NCBI RefSeq assembly: GCF_048771995.1
Contig: NC_133024.1
Location: 1,431,001 to 1,495,000 of the forward strand
DNA: 64,000 bases
Direction: 5' to 3'
From: Taeniopygia guttata
Lineage: Eukaryota; Chordata; Aves; Passeriformes; Estrildidae
Shown: positions 36,109 through 49,878 of the stretch, piece after piece
Layout of the letters: every line of letters starts with the position of its first letter
Numbering within the stretch: the stretch's first letter is position 1
Position numbers and translations under genes: made by a program
Notes under the pieces: model-generated
Seen by the model: only the letters and a program-made list of their open reading frames with translations
Told to the model about the DNA's origin: nothing
The model's database searches: none

Positions 36109-36469
36109 CTCTAAACCAATCTGGGAGTGCCAACATCACCAAGAACATGGAGGTAAGGAAGGAGAAAGAGGGAGGACAGGACAGGCCCAAATCCCTCCAT
36201 CTTAAACCCTCTGACCCCATGTACAAAACCAAAATCCCCCTGTACAGCACTCAAAAATTCTTCCCTCTACTTTATGACTACTTCTACTATAACATCTAAA
36301 CTTTTGTGACTTCTTGTTCTTCCTGCAAGGTTGGTAAATCATTCCATGGCTCAAACCCAAAATCACAGCTGTTTCCAGCTGCCTGCCAGGGTCTCAAATG
36401 CTTCTGACCTGGACCTGGAACCTCCAAAAATGTCTGAGGGACATTTTGAGTTCAAACACATTACTCCTG

Positions 36470-39400
36470 GTGGCCCTTAAAGACAGCAGCTCTGATGCAG
36501 GTGGCACTTGAGGAGCGAGGGGCAATCCCCTGACACAGACCTATTGCCCAGGTCTTCTTGGTGTTTAGAGCTCTGTCCATGTGGCTGCACAGCTTGTACC
36601 AGTGCTGTGAATGTTTGCAAGGAAATGTTCTACCAGGCTCACAGAAAACAAAAAATTGAATCAGGGTTCAGATTCAAACAGGTAGTTTGGGGAGTTCCCA
36701 GTAAGTGCCCATGCTCGGGGAGAAGAGGAGAGGTGTGCTATGTGAGCTGCATGCCAATCAAAACAGCTGGAATTTTTAACAGCTAATAAGAGCAGCTATC
36801 TATTCAGGCAGAAAGTGTAAGCAAAGAGCAATTCATGGAGATGATTTCATAGATAATTTCTGAATAACAAACTTTATCTGAAAATCATGAGCTGCTCCTG
36901 CTCTGTTCTGGCAGGAGGTGGGGAGGCATTCAATGACTTAGATTATTTATGACTTATTCATACAGCTCAGAATGCACTTCTAATATGTATGCTTGTCATC
37001 TTATATAGATGAGGGCCTTCCTTCTGCAGGGCTGTGTATTGAGGATCTTTCAAAGCTGCTAAATTTAATTTAGGAAATGGGTGTACATCTATGACTTCCT
37101 TTGTCTTTTCAGTCTCTGTTAAAGGGTGCTTCCTTCCTTTTTTTAACTGCATTGATTTAATTTTTTTACATAATTGGACAAAATCCAAAATCTAGAAAAA
37201 TAAATTTTGAAGAAAATCAGGCCTTGATAAACAGCTGATTAGAGTTGTTCTCCAATACTGTACTGGCAGTAGTGGTCTCTGCTTAGCCCTTTGATTTTTG
37301 TTTGAGGAATTAATTAATGATAACTGTTACTGTGCATACTAGTGTGCTGCAGATACTGTGAAAAAGATGGGACAAGTCACAAAAGTGAAGAAATGGTAGC
37401 TGTAGTGTTGGCAAGAACCTGTTCCATCCTGCAGTCACCCAAGCAGTCTCTGGTAACCAGGTGCAAGTTTATGTACTGGACCAGAAAAGTGGTTGGATAC
37501 AAAAGTTGAGGGGATAGATAGTAAGATAGTTTTGTGTATGCATGCAGCCCTGTTTTTTAATTATACTTGTCCATCCAGGCAATGTTTTGGTTTGGGCCTG
37601 CTTTGCTTTTGTGCACCCCAGTTTTTGAGCATGTTGCAGTGTGACCTCATGGTGTAGTTTTTCTTAAAAAGTCTGTTCAGCTGATTAAGCTTTAGCTTAA
37701 TGAGCCCAGATGGACCTGGAATACTAAAATTAGAATCTTTGGGTCTTTGTTCATGTAGGATCACTTATTTTTTGAGGGTATCTCTATCTATCAGCAAAGT
37801 TGTTCAGTTTCCTCCTCTTAGCCTCTGTGTTCCCAGTGTTTGCCATGTTAAATGCTGCTGACAGGAGCTATCAACAGCTCTCTTGTTTGTACACTGATAT
37901 GGCATTCACCCTCTTAGCTTGTCCTGAGCATGTGTGCCTCACACCTTTGCAGGTTAATCCCAACTCTGCTTGGAGAATCTATAGATGAGTATATGCATCA
38001 TTGTTGCCCCGATTCTTAAGATTTTCTAAATCCTTCTGAGTTTACATTCTTGTAGAGAACTTTCTCACACAACTTTCTGCAAACAATCTATTGTTTTGCA
38101 TTCCTCCATAGAGGTGGAGAAATTCGATGTACTGGTAGTTTGTCCAATGTCATTGGAGAGGTGGCACCTTCACCCTCCAATCCACTGTCACCTTTGGAAA
38201 AGTATAAATGCTGGAGTCAGAAAATAAACTTCCTCTTTTTCACCTTTGGAATAACAGCGGCTCACATCGTGCTTTCACGTGTCCTGTAGTGACACATCAT
38301 AAACCTGTTGATTTAAAAGCAGAAATGCCTCCCCCAACAGATATCATCCCTTCAGCTGTGTGTTTGTGATACTCACTACTTAATGGGTTTTCTTTCATGC
38401 AGACATATGGCTTTACATTTTTGTGAAATCTTGCCATTTTCACTTTAAAACTTCTCCTTCTGCTTATCATCATTCAGAATGATGGTATGTCATGGTAATT
38501 CATGCATTTAATATGAGGAAAGCTTTTGGAGCCACATTTAACTTTAAGAATTTTTTTTTATTTCAACTTTCACGCACTTTCAGTCCCCTAGATGAGGGGA
38601 TTGCTTGTAACTGTCCTTTTGATGATCAGTTTTCTAAGAGATGATTTTGTAATTGAGGGCACAGAATATTGTGGCTGAGATCTGCTGGAATTTTAGTAGG
38701 AGGATGCTTTATGGGAGTTGGGACCAGGGTATTTCATTTCCCCAGTACTGGATGTGCAGACTGTAGTGAGAACACTCAAACAGTGTCTCCTCATCTCCCC
38801 TGACTAAACCAACTGCCCTGTTCTGTGCCAAGTGATTGCAGAGCACCAATCTATGTGCTCATCCAGAAAAAAAAAGGAAGAGCTGAGGAAAAACAAGCAT
38901 TTCAGTGTTAACAAAGCCATCTCTGGTAGGGGTGGACTCCTTAAGAGCTTTCTAGCTGCCACAGTTCTGATAAGGAATCCAACAATAAGGTGACAATATA
39001 AAGAAGTGGCTCTTGGTGGAGCCTGCAGGAGCTGCACACCCAGTATTATTTCAGCTCACCAGTGGAGGGTTGGAAAAAAAATCACAGCTTTTAGTTAGGG
39101 TAAACTTCTTAGCCAGACCTCTCAAATCTTAAATATTGATCCATTTACTGCTGCATGGGGGGCTATCATGGTTTGAAAAAAATTTTACAGAAGAAGAAAT
39201 CCCAATAAGAGATGTGAATGGGAGGACTTAGGAAAATATAGGAGAAAACAGAACAGAATTAGAATGAAGGAAGAAAACTGGTGACAGTTTTTACCAAGGA
39301 CATGGCTAATAGAGAGGGACAGGATTATCAGTTACTTCAGACACAATCTGGGTTTTTATTCTGTAACCAGAGCCTTTTCAGTCTTGGTCCTGGTGCATTT

Positions 39401-42400
39401 GAGGGAGACCCACCAAAGATGTTCCTTAGTTCATGATTCCCACTTTCCATATCAGCCTGAACAGGAGGTGCTGGTTTGTAGCTGCAGCACAGGGAAATCA
39501 ATCAATGAGAAAAAACAGAGGCTGTCATGAACTGCCAGGACAAATCTACCCGGGGAGAGGTGAGCATCTTCTGTTCTTGGCATAGCAGTTTTAGCAGTTT
39601 TAAGTGCCAAAAATGGATAGGCAAATGTGCAGCTGATGTGTTGTGAGCCATATCTAACCAAATTAATCTTATTTCTGTGGGGAAATAAATTCACCTGGAT
39701 TTCTTTCTTTACAAGGAAATATTTAAACTAGCTGCTCTTTTCTGCATTTGTGTATGTTATGGCTTTTCAGAAATTTTGCTCTCAGCCTGTCCATCAGCTT
39801 ATGATAAACCCATACCCAGCAGTGTATTTCTATCAATAAGGTTAAAACAGCAATGAAAATCTAAATGTTTTGATGCTTGCTTGTGAAATAGCACATTTTT
39901 CTTGGTATTAAGCAGCTTTTTTCACAGCAAACAACTATATCCCTTCTACATATGATGACGCAAAAGGAATATTTTTCTGCTTAAATCTCTTATCAGCATG
40001 TGCATGCATGGACTGAATAAAGGCAGGAATTTGCATGTCAAGTTACTGCTGTGCAGCTGTTGCCCTTTTCATGATGCACATGATAATTTTAAAAACACCA
40101 GTTCTGCAAACACATCAAAGTTCTCTTCCAGAAAATGGTCACTCTTCTCCCTATGCAATTAAATCAAGCCCACAGGCACCTCTACCTTGATTTATTTTTT
40201 ATACAATTTATCCTCATCTATTATGCTCATAGAGATTGCTTCCTTCAAGACGCTTGCTTTTCCACTTTGAATCATACATTTGATTGAATTGTAACTAAAA
40301 TAGAGTAGATTAAAATACCTGTGATCAATCAGTCACTTGATTCCCTGAGAGAAATCACTTGGCAATTCTCACTTCACTGATCTTGTGGTTTTATCCCCAT
40401 TTCCTGTTATTAGTAGATTTCAATTTCAACTGTTTGATTTTTTTTTCCTTTTTTTGGCTTCTTTATTTTCTCAGGACCTTTTACTTCCTGTATATTGCTG
40501 TGAATGTCAGAACATGTCTCTTTTTGTGCTCCATTTTTTAACTGGAATGTTGCTGTGATAACACTAGCTTTTAAAATCTGCCAGTCCTACTTGTTAAAAA
40601 TAATATTCTTATAAAAGCCTTTAGGTGTCAGTCATTGAGTTATAATTTTTAAGCATTTTTGTTTTCATAACCTTGAAAAAGTGGATGTGTTGGTTGTTCT
40701 TGTTTTCTGATGGCTTTTAAAGCAAAACCTTTTCTAAAATAAAAGGAAACCAGAGAAACAGTGAGATGTATTCCAGCAGACACAAGTTTGATTTCAAGTG
40801 GTTTTGGCCATATACTTCTAGGAACAAGGTGTTTCCAGTGTGGGTTTAGATGGAAATTATGTAGTTGACCTTACTACTACAAAATTTTTCCGATACTTAT
40901 TTCAAATGCTGTTTTGAGCTTTGTAGCTCTCTGACCCCTTGTGATATCTGAGTAGCTTCTAGTATTTGTTCATTCTCATGCTCTTAGAGATGGAATGAGG
41001 CACAGTGGATTACTTAAGTAAGATGATGCAGGAAACTGATGGTGGATCCACTGCAGCATAGCCTTATCCTCTTACTGCATTATCTTTCATTTTTAGTAAG
41101 TTTGACTCAATTTTTTGTGTAAGGCTGTGTCACCAGAGGTGGTTAGTTCAGCCCCAAATGCTCTCCCTGTGGGAAAAACTGCTGAGATGAGGTTTTGGAT
41201 GTGGGAACAAGCTTTGAGTAAATATGAACTCTGAGGATACCAAAATCTGTATGTCCATATGGACTTTAGCGTGTTAGATTGGATAAAGGTGCCACTTCTT
41301 CCAGTGTCTCCCAGTTGTCCCTGTTAAAGTCAAACCCTTCAGGAGGCCTGCTCTAGAGGTGTGCTTTTGTGATTTATTAATATTTCTGTAAGGTTTTTTC
41401 AGTGAGACTGGATTGCATGTGCGCATTTCTAATCTTTGTAAGCACTAAGGTAAACACCAGGTTTGATTGGTTTGCTTGAGGTCTTCAAGTGTTTATTCTC
41501 ATTGTGGCTGGAATATATTGATGGTCACTTCTTGGTGCCTTTTATTTGGATAAATTCGACTAGAAGTCCTTACCACGTGAAGAAAGGCTTAACACACACT
41601 AGCTCTTCATTTGCTTGGGTCATCCAAGCTGTGCACTAGAGATTAAATATTGCTCTCCCTCTTTGTCTTTCCATTCCCAGCTGGGGAACAAAAATATTTT
41701 GAATAGAGTACTATTAAAACTAGTAAGATTTGAGGTTTTCAGCCACTACCCAGGATGCCTGGCATGAACATAAATGTGAATAGCAAATCACTGAGTTGCA
41801 GTGCATGAATTATTGTTAATAAGCAGTCTTGGTTCTTTTTCTTTTCCTTGTAATAAAATTCAGCTTATGGATAAAATTTTGCTAAAATGTAGGCAATAGG
41901 GGGGTAAACACTTCCAAAATAAATTTTAGTGTTGTCCCTGCAGGATCCTGCTAGTTACCGGTAGTTTTAAAATTACCTGTCTTCCTCAAATCACTTAAAT
42001 ATTTTAAAATAAAAAACACTGCCCAAATAACATGTCTTCAGCATAAAGAAATAGTCTGTTATTTGGAGGAAAGAGGTGTTAATTTTATCTTATCCCTGTC
42101 TGATACTACATTTCATTAATTTCTGCTGGAAGAGAAAAGCAGCAGGTGTCCAGCTCACACCCATCTTTTTGCTTCAAAATAATTTGCTCTCTCTTTAATT
42201 TCAATCCAGTAATCTATTTTCTCTTCCTGCTCATTACCTTGCTTTACTACCATCAGTGGAGTGAGCAGGACTCCCAGAGAAGGGCAGACAGAATGTGGTG
42301 CATCAGTTTGCATGTTTGCTACTGAGGAGGGGCTCAAAGGAGAGGTCACTCCATCTTCTTCAGGGCTCAACAAGAAGCAGCCTATTTTTGGCAACAAAAA

Positions 42401-42500
42401 TGGTGTCTACCCATCCCAACTGCCTGGCTGAGACTGAAACCCAGACAGAAAGGACACAGCCTCCCTGGCTAGATGTCTACACCAAAACAGGCCTCCTGTA
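36470..42500. other. AT-rich unique DNA, no gene seen
   Basis: Six kilobases without a recognisable gene, RNA or transposon. Only scattered short frames and T-rich words are present. Plus-strand 42295-42501 and minus-strand 42155-42397 frames lie beside the CR1 fragment and have no support of their own. Confidence 0.55.
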
Positions 42501-42509
42501 GGCTGAGAG

Positions 42510-43136
42510 CCAATTAAACCATCCTGACATCTCCTGGGAAAGCAATGCAGCTAGCTGCCAGCAGTCCATGGGACCCCTGCAATGTCTAGAGGACAGTGTC
42601 TTGGTCCAGGTATGGGCCAGAAATGAGGATTTGCTGGATCTGGGGCTTACCAATGGGGATGAGATCATTAAAGGAGTGAAGATTGATGACAGACTGGGCT
42701 GCAACCACCTTGCCCTAATTGAATTTGTGATCTCCTGGATCACTGTCAAGACTGAATATTGAAAGGGTGAAATTCCAGTTATTTAGGGGGTAGGTAAATA
42801 AGATGTCTTGGGTAGCTGTCCCTAAGATCAGAGGGGCTGACCAGAGCTGATGTCTCTTTAAGGCCACTTTACTGAGAGTCAGGGGTTCCCTATCCTAGTG
42901 TGTAGAAAATCAAGCAAAGCAGTCTGGAAACTGAGATGAGTGAGGAAGGATCTGACTCTCAGACTGAATAGGAAGGAGGAAATGCAGAGCCAGCAGAAGA
43001 AGGCACAGATGACCTGGGGAGTGTACAGGGATATAGTTTGAATTGTAGGGATAGAGTCAGGAAAGCAAAGGCAAAACTGGAACAGGACTTGGCAAAGAAT
43101 GTGGAGTATAACAAAAAGGGATTCTGTAAATACATA
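42510..43136 (+). mobile_element. CR1 LINE ORF2 fragment (endonuclease end and linker)
   Basis: Frames along the plus strand match CR1 ORF2 piece by piece: HPDISWESNA near the start, then DLLDLGLTNGDEIIKGVKI, where CR1 has a LLDLVLTNKEELVGEVK-like stretch at the end of the endonuclease domain. Later comes the linker with CRKSSK, TWGVYRDIV and finally NKKGFCKYI, the entry to the reverse transcriptase domain. Stops and frame changes interrupt it, so it is inactive. The fragment stops sharply after NKKGF-KY, and neither the reverse transcriptase domain nor the 3' tail follows, which implies internal loss or a later break. Confidence 0.85.
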
Positions 43137-43139
43137 TAT

Positions 43140-46100
43140 ACATATTTATTAATTATGAAACCTCTAAAAATCCAAGTTAAGATGCGCTGAGTCTTAATCT
43201 ACCTGTGCAAGAATATAAAGTTTTAGAGGGAGAGTAGGGATGGCAGAAATAAAAAGAAAATCAAAAAACTCCAACCTGGATTAAGCCTCTGGAGGCGCGT
43301 TCTTTGCTTGGAATGATTGGTATAATTAAATGTTGTGTTATTCATTGCTTTATACTTGTGCTGACCTGCTTTGCTAGATCAGGGTATAGTTAAGAGATTT
43401 TGCTTATATCCAGCTCTAAGTGCAGGCCCAGTGATAAGGTTGAGGATTATTTAAAAAAGCAGACTACTTTCAGTTCTGTATCTTCAGAATGTTATTAAAA
43501 CTGACTTCCAAATTTGAAAAGGACAGATTTTTTTTTTTTTTTAAACTTTGTGTTACAAACAAGATTTTCAAAGTAGTTTGTCACCATATTCAGCAGCTGA
43601 GCCTGGGGCTGGAAGTAAATTTGCCAGTGTGCAAGGATCATTAATGCTGGCTGGAGAGCAGTGCAGCACTTGTTTCTTGGCAAGAAATCATGTAAATAAT
43701 CAGCAGGGTCCCAGAAGGTCATCCTCCTTCAAGTGTTGCCTAAAAGGCTTTTGCTCTTTTTCTTTCCTCTGTTTGAATTGATCCTGTCCAACAGGGTCTG
43801 GCTTTGTACATAAATCCCTGCTTAAGCTTTCAGTCGGCGCTCTGGCTGCGCTAAGTCGACTCATAATTCTTGGTGTACAAAACCCAAAAACATATTCCTG
43901 GTTGGACAATGATGATATTTACTTGAGCTGTGCCCTGAAAAGCTCTGCTCCCTTGCTGCACTGGCCATTGTGCCTGCAGCAGCTGCTCCAAGCTCCTGCC
44001 TCGCTCTTGCTGTATTGCTCCACAATGGGAACTGGCGGGGCTTGGCCGTACAGACACGGCTCAGACTTGTGCCTCTGAATTAGCTGGTCATGGCTGGTAA
44101 ATTCCACTCTGCTCCCAGTGCCAAGCAAAATGAACAGCTAGCCCTGGAAAAAAAGCACTGCTATGAGCTTGTACTAGATAAACCTTTTGTTCTGTTACTG
44201 GAGAATTTTTAAGAAACTCTTTCCTATGTCCAGAAACTGAAGTGTGCTCCTAAAATTAATCTGTTTGTCGTGATCCTGGACCTTGATATCATGCTGTTAG
44301 GGAAAACAGCATCTAGACAACTGGTTCCACTTTGTTTTCAATTTATCAGATCAGTATAATTTGGTGTTGAAGTTGTTCTTTAAAAAACAAAGCCCTGAAG
44401 TCCTTTCTCCTGCCTTTTCCCTGCCCTGTTAAAAAATCTTGTGTTTGGACTTGCCAGTGTCTTACAGCCCTGATCCTGCCTTTACCAAGATCAGGACTAA
44501 GGTGCCTCCTCAAGACTTTTCTAGTATGTTTAAGAAAGAAACAATACTTGGATCTCTGTTCCTTTGACAATTTTACTGAAACAGAGATAACTGTTTTGAA
44601 TTTGATCAAAAGTTAATGAATAGAAAATATGGTTATAGATATATGTTTTTTGTCAGGTAAGAAAAAATCTGTACACCGAGAACCTTTTCAATATTTGATT
44701 TTAGATTAATGTGCTAAACTTCCCCTTTCAGTTGACTGAAGAACTTTACAGTATGAGTAGGAGGTGGAACTGTCCATATTTTTTATTTGACTAGTTGAAG
44801 AAAAGTGAAAATTTGTTGAGATCACATATACCTTTTGAATTGATGGATTCTTCTCTAACTGGTCTCAAATGCTTTTTTTTCAAGACTTGTAATGGTTTGA
44901 TAGCCCATCATGGTGTGTACTGTAGAGTGAGTGCTTTACCATGCGTGAATCCCTGATTTTTCTGAATCCTTCAGCTGTTTCTTCCTCTGCTTTAATTGAA
45001 ATAGATATTAATATATATGGTGGTTGCAAAATATCATTGCTGTTACATGTGAAGATGAAAAGAGCCATGTGAGCATTGAGCAGTGACAATGCTGTAGACT
45101 GTGACAGAAACTGAGAAAACCTACACTGAGGATCCTAGGTTTAAAAAAACTAACCAACAAAAAACTTGTTGATAAATGGTATATACTGCTACATCTTTCA
45201 TGGCATTAGGAAAATCAACACAAAAAGTGTATAGAAATATTATGTGATTTCCCTTTAAACACTTTGAAGTTACACTGTACATTGCTTCCAGAATTGGTTC
45301 CATAAGCACCAATTGTAATTGTAGGTTGTACATGGAACTCGTTTCAAACCCACCAAAATAGTTAAATGTCACCTCTGACATGAACCATGCGTGACATTTT
45401 ATTAATATAGAGACACTTTGTTTCCTGGCATTTCTTATAGAGAAATATCTGTCTTCAGGGAGCAGGGGCATAGGAAGTTGGGAGTACTTCTGGTATTTGG
45501 ACTGTTCTTTAAGTTCACTGGGGTTTTTTGTGTGCATCTTTTTTATCTATATGAATGAAAGCTGCAGTTCTTGTTCAGGTCCAGATCGGTGTACTTCTGT
45601 TATGTTAACAAATGGCAGCCTGATGGAGTAATAAATAATTTATGAACTTGGGATATTGATTTTTCTTCAGTGCTTATAGGAAATTATACGCTTGTGGCCT
45701 CAAGAAATAATTGGTCCAATTTAATCGCATAAAAATTATAGTCCTTTTTAATTCTTTTCAAATGGAAATTTAATGACCGCTGAGTGTGTTACAGAACAGA
45801 AGAGAGGATGTCTGCTTGGACTGAAGGAATAGGAGAGCCAGAAACAGCAGGTTTTACAGGTCTAATAAAAAAATTATCGCTATGGCAGTGGTTTTGAATG
45901 AAGGCTAATGGACACTTGTCTGATCACAAATTGGACTTTTCACAAGGAAATACTGTGAATTATAATAAAGACACTTAGTATCACAATGCAGACTAAAGGT
46001 ACAGAGGCCTGGCATATTAGGAAAAAAATACTTCATTTGTAAAGCCTCATTGAATAGGAGGCAGATTTTGCTTTAATGCAAAATACATTTTCTGGTGTAC

Positions 46101-47220
46101 TGCTCTTCTATGTAAGCTCTGTAGCTGGGAGCAGGGGTGAAAACCAAAGAGGGAAGTGATTTCAGCAACTTCACAGAATGTAAGTCTGAATTTATCATTT
46201 GTTTTGGGGGGAGGGGGCACCAGTTACTTGGTCAGGATGTTCCTGACTGTTTCTAATTAAAATATAAGTAGCTTGTAAAACATACCTCTCTGAATATTCA
46301 AGTTTGAAAGAACTGGGTTGACCAGCTTCCTCAGGATATAAAAAGAAATTGTGCAGCAATCCTTGCTTAAAAAGTCAAGCATGCTCACCTGCAAGCAGGT
46401 TTTAGTGAAATCACATGGTACTTGGTCTTTTGACCATTCCAAGGTGGTTTTTTTGTGTTTTTTTTTTTTTTTTTTTTTTTTTTTAATGAAAGCCACCAGG
46501 AAATGGACCTTTATAAAACAGATATACCAGAACCAAGTTTCTAACTTCTCTGGAGCAATAATTAACTTCCATGCTCACATCGTAAATGTAAAAGAATAAT
46601 ATGGTTTCATGAGGCTCAAACTTATAATTTTTTCTGAGTAAAGAAGGGAAAATCAAACTCTTATTTCTGTCTGCAGGAGAGTATCACTTGAGGTGGATGT
46701 AAAGCTTATGTAGTCTAATCCATTCTGCCCATCAATAGCAGGAACAAAGCAAACAGGCACTAGTGAAAAATGGAGGAGCTGCCAATAATTCCAACACCAA
46801 TAATGAGATGGCATTAATAATAACTCATCCCAGTGACCCCTGTAATGCTTATTGTAGGCTCAGTGTGGCATGTCAAATGGGAAACTGAGCCATTTGCCTG
46901 GTGTTAGCTGGAGGCTGAGAGTTGCACAGCATCTCTAAACATTTTCCAGGGGAATAAACCATATTCAGGAACCATGACACAGGCAAACAAGCTAAATATC
47001 TTCAAGCCATGTCTTCTGCCAGCAGCCTGGGCACTGGAACCATACTATGGAGATTTCAGTCCAGTGTGCTGCCTGCTGGGAGGGGTTAGCTGTATGTACA
47101 CAGCTACACTGTTTTAGTGGTGTAATCTGCTAAAGGCATGTACTGGATGTGGGTGTTTCACATATTCCATGTTTTCTGAGAAATGTGGGACTTCTGGTGT
47201 CCTTTGGATAGCTTACTCCT
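43140..47220. other. unique DNA with a CpG-containing patch, no gene seen
   Basis: No gene recognised. T runs lie at 43528-43542 and 46448-46484. The stretch 43820-44120 holds about seven CpGs (cagtcggcgctctggctgcg, gtcgac, gccgtacagacacggct), unusual for this desert, with no transposon signature; it may be a regulatory element. The frames on either strand in that patch have no support. Confidence 0.5.
46448..46484. repeat. poly(T) tract
   Basis: Almost pure T with one GTG interruption; about 27 T in the longest run. No retrocopy body was recognised on the complementary side. Confidence 0.92.
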
Positions 47221-47223
47221 ACG

Positions 47224-47415
47224 TCAGAACAAAGGAGAAACTCTCTGCCTTGAGGGACAGGCTGTCCAGGGAAGCTGTGGATGCCCATCCTTGGGAGTGT
47301 TCATGGCCAAGTTAGATGGGGTCTGGTGTTGTGGAAGGTGTCCCTGCCTATGGCCGAGGGAGTTGGAGCTAGAATGTATTTAAGTTCCTTTCAAACCCAA
47401 ACTATTCGATGCTTT
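47224..47415 (+). mobile_element. CR1 LINE 3' end
   Basis: Plus-strand CR1 tail: aggctgtccagggaagctgt, then ggatgcccatccttgg, gtgttcatggccaagttaga, ggaaggtgtccctgcctatg, ggagttggagctagaatg and a degraded final tcaaacccaaactattcgatg. The order matches the avian CR1 C-terminal ORF2 and 3' tail. About 190 bp, 5'-truncated, with a small deletion after ggatgggg. Confidence 0.93.
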
Positions 47416-47419
47416 GTAG

Positions 47420-49800
47420 CAAATATGGCATTAAATAAGCATAGTGATGGTGTGCAGACGTTGCAAGACCAATGCTCATAGCTCACTTTAGCTGGCTGAA
47501 GTGAAGGTTTTTCTTCTTCCCGGAACTCTGGAGTTTTCTTCACTCATTGCTGGCCAACACAGAGAAGCTAAAGCTAAGTTTGGGTTTCCTGTTCCAAATA
47601 TGACATTGTTGCTATTGCTGTAGCAGGAATGTACTGTGGTGGTTTTACTGGATATAATGCCCTGTTTCTAAATGTGAGTTTTGAATCTGCAGGTTTATAG
47701 TTCTAAACACTGATAATGGCTGGATAAGAACAGTGCTCTTGACTATTTTATTAAAAACTCACAGTAGCTCTTATTAAAAATTCTATAAACATAATATTTT
47801 ATAAATATAGTATTCAAAATGTCAACAAACACTTTATGACCACCAAATGTTTATTTTATGATTGGGGTAATAATAAGGTTATTAAATACAACATTATGGG
47901 TCTTTATTCTGTTTTGATGCACAGACATATGCAAAAAACTTAGATTAGCATACTTATGAGTGAAATTTCAATAGCAAGTTTATTAATAAATCCTTGCATA
48001 GTGTTCAGACTGATAAGATTAGCTCCCTCTACCCTTTTATGTGGTCAACTAATGATTTTTTTTCTCCCTAGTTGTCAATTCTGAATTGATGACAGATTAG
48101 GACAAAGAGAACATGGCTGCAGAATGCCTAAAACTATAATTTGTTGATAAATTGCTGGTTCAGATCTGTTTTGGGTTGGGAAGTGAGCAGTGACCAAGGA
48201 TCACACTGAAAGATGCCTTACAGGTCTGTATGAATAAAGATCCTAATGTGCCCTGCAGCACAGGCACTTGGGGAGGGACAGAAGCAGAGGGAAGCTCATG
48301 AGCATGCTGCATTTTACTTTCTCTCTAAATATCCTCTGGAAGCTGGCCTTGCTTTCATACCGAGGCAGGGTTCACGGTGGCAGGGCCTGTGGCAGCGTGT
48401 GGTGTGTAATACAGGCTGCAGCACAGCGGGGTGTGGAGCTTATAGCACTTGGCAAAGTGTTGTCTGTAAGAAGGAAAAGAAGTAATTTGCTTAGGCACAG
48501 AGACAGAAGCATCTCTGTGATCTTGAACTGCACTGAGTGTGAGGAAAGCATCCTTTTTCTCTGCAGACCACAGGCTGGGGCCCTGCTGTTGGGATTCCAG
48601 CAGAGAGTACAGGTGGTGCAGGCTGTCCTGGGACACAGCTGGGACTGCTCTGTCCACAGGGCACCACTGGCTGCCAGTGCCAGCTGTGTGCCAGGGATGG
48701 AAAGGAGCAGGACAGCTCAGGGACAGTGCTGGGTGACTTGTGGTAGAGAGGAAACTGGCAACTGAAGAGAGCTGAGACAGTGCTCAAGTAGCTGGACCAC
48801 CTTCATTCTTCAGTTCCCTGCTGTCTCTGTGTGCCCGTTTCAAATATAGATGCTTTTGAAAATGCTCTCTATGATGGTTAAGGTTATGAGGGGAACATTA
48901 TCACAGATCTTCTAAATGTGCTGTAAAATCTGAAGTTGCTGAGGTGTCCAGCTGAGGCCCTGCATTAGCAAAACCCTGACAGCTCAGATTCTGTTTGGTA
49001 AAGCACTTGTGAGCACAATTCTCTAACACCAACGGTGCTGGAAAATACTTGCAAACACTTTGTACAACCTCTAAATTCCACAACAGCACAGATACTCAGT
49101 ATATAGCCTGATAACTGTTTCTCATTCTAAGCTGGTTTGTTTCTTTGCTTGATAGTATGGATTCCACACCCTGGAGAGAAAGCAGAGTTTACTGTTCAAT
49201 TAGAAAATTTTATTTTCCTGGAGGCAGCATTGATCTCCTAGACCGTTATTGTTATCTGTCAGTGTCTAATCACAGAAAATCTGTTGCTTGTACAGCAGGC
49301 CCTGACTGAGCCTCTTCTGAAAAGGTGGGATGTTATTTCTGTGTGTAGAAGAGGGTTTGGAACAACAGGGGTTTGCATTTGGCATCTTGCTGATTAAACT
49401 TTGTCGAAAAAGACAAGTCTAGTTAGCCTAACTAGGAGATAGAGGAAAGAAACAGCCAAAGGGCACTGAGTTTTTTCATTGCATAATTGGACCTGATTTG
49501 ATTAAAAAAAAAAATGGTGCACAGCTATGAATTAGGCAATATGTTACTGCCTTGAGCTACTTCTACTGATACTCTGGTCAGAAAGTCAAGACAATTAATC
49601 CTCATCTCTGCTATCTTGCTGTCTGTGGAGCAACTATCCAAAAAAATAATTATCTAACAGTTTCTTACCTAAAACCAAAGTGAGAATCCATTTGAGAGAT
49701 GCACAAAAAAATGTCTGCTGTTCCTGTACCTGCCAATTATTGTTCTATCAGTCTGGAGAGTATCCAGACTCCCTACACAAGGACCCTGCTGTGATTTGTT
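47420..49800. other. unique DNA, no gene seen
   Basis: AT-rich DNA at 47640-48080 contains many TTTAT and AATAAT words. The block 48240-48780 is GC-richer with open frames on both strands and one strong acceptor (ctttttctctgcag at about 48566), but no matching donor and no recognisable product. Confidence 0.55.
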
Positions 49801-49811
49801 TTGGAGAATGT

Positions 49812-49878
49812 CCAACAGGAGTTGGACTTCAGTGATCTTTGTGGGTCTCTTCCAGCTCAGGAAATTCTGTGATTGTAT
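49812..49878 (+). mobile_element. CR1 LINE, very short 3' tail
   Basis: About 65 bp matching the CR1 terminus: gagttggacttcagtgatct, then gtgggtctcttccagctcag and the end word aaattctgtgattgta, a variant of the attctatgattctat repeat end. Severe 5' truncation is common in CR1. Confidence 0.85.

Larger units (their letters stand above)
35640..36465 (-). mobile_element. solo LTR with a triplicated U3 segment
   Basis: On the minus strand the order is U3, promoter repeats, R and U5. The polyadenylation signal is AATAAA at 35732-35737 (reverse strand), inside gcaataaactgccttgagac, a sequence I associate with songbird ERV LTRs. The U3 holds three copies of a 79-81 bp unit (separate entry), each with a TATA-like catataaaag. 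No gag, pol or env is seen in the flanks, so it is a solo LTR. Ends are approximate and a target-site duplication was not identified. Long plus-strand frames here (35713-36299) come from translating the repeat and are not genes. Confidence 0.8.

Noticed and set aside
35713..36299. Hydrophobic repeated ORFs resembling a membrane protein
   Set aside because: They are antisense translations of the triplicated LTR segment.
48246..48787. Overlapping frames on both strands with a strong acceptor inside
   Set aside because: The block is simply GC-richer; no donor follows and no product is recognised.
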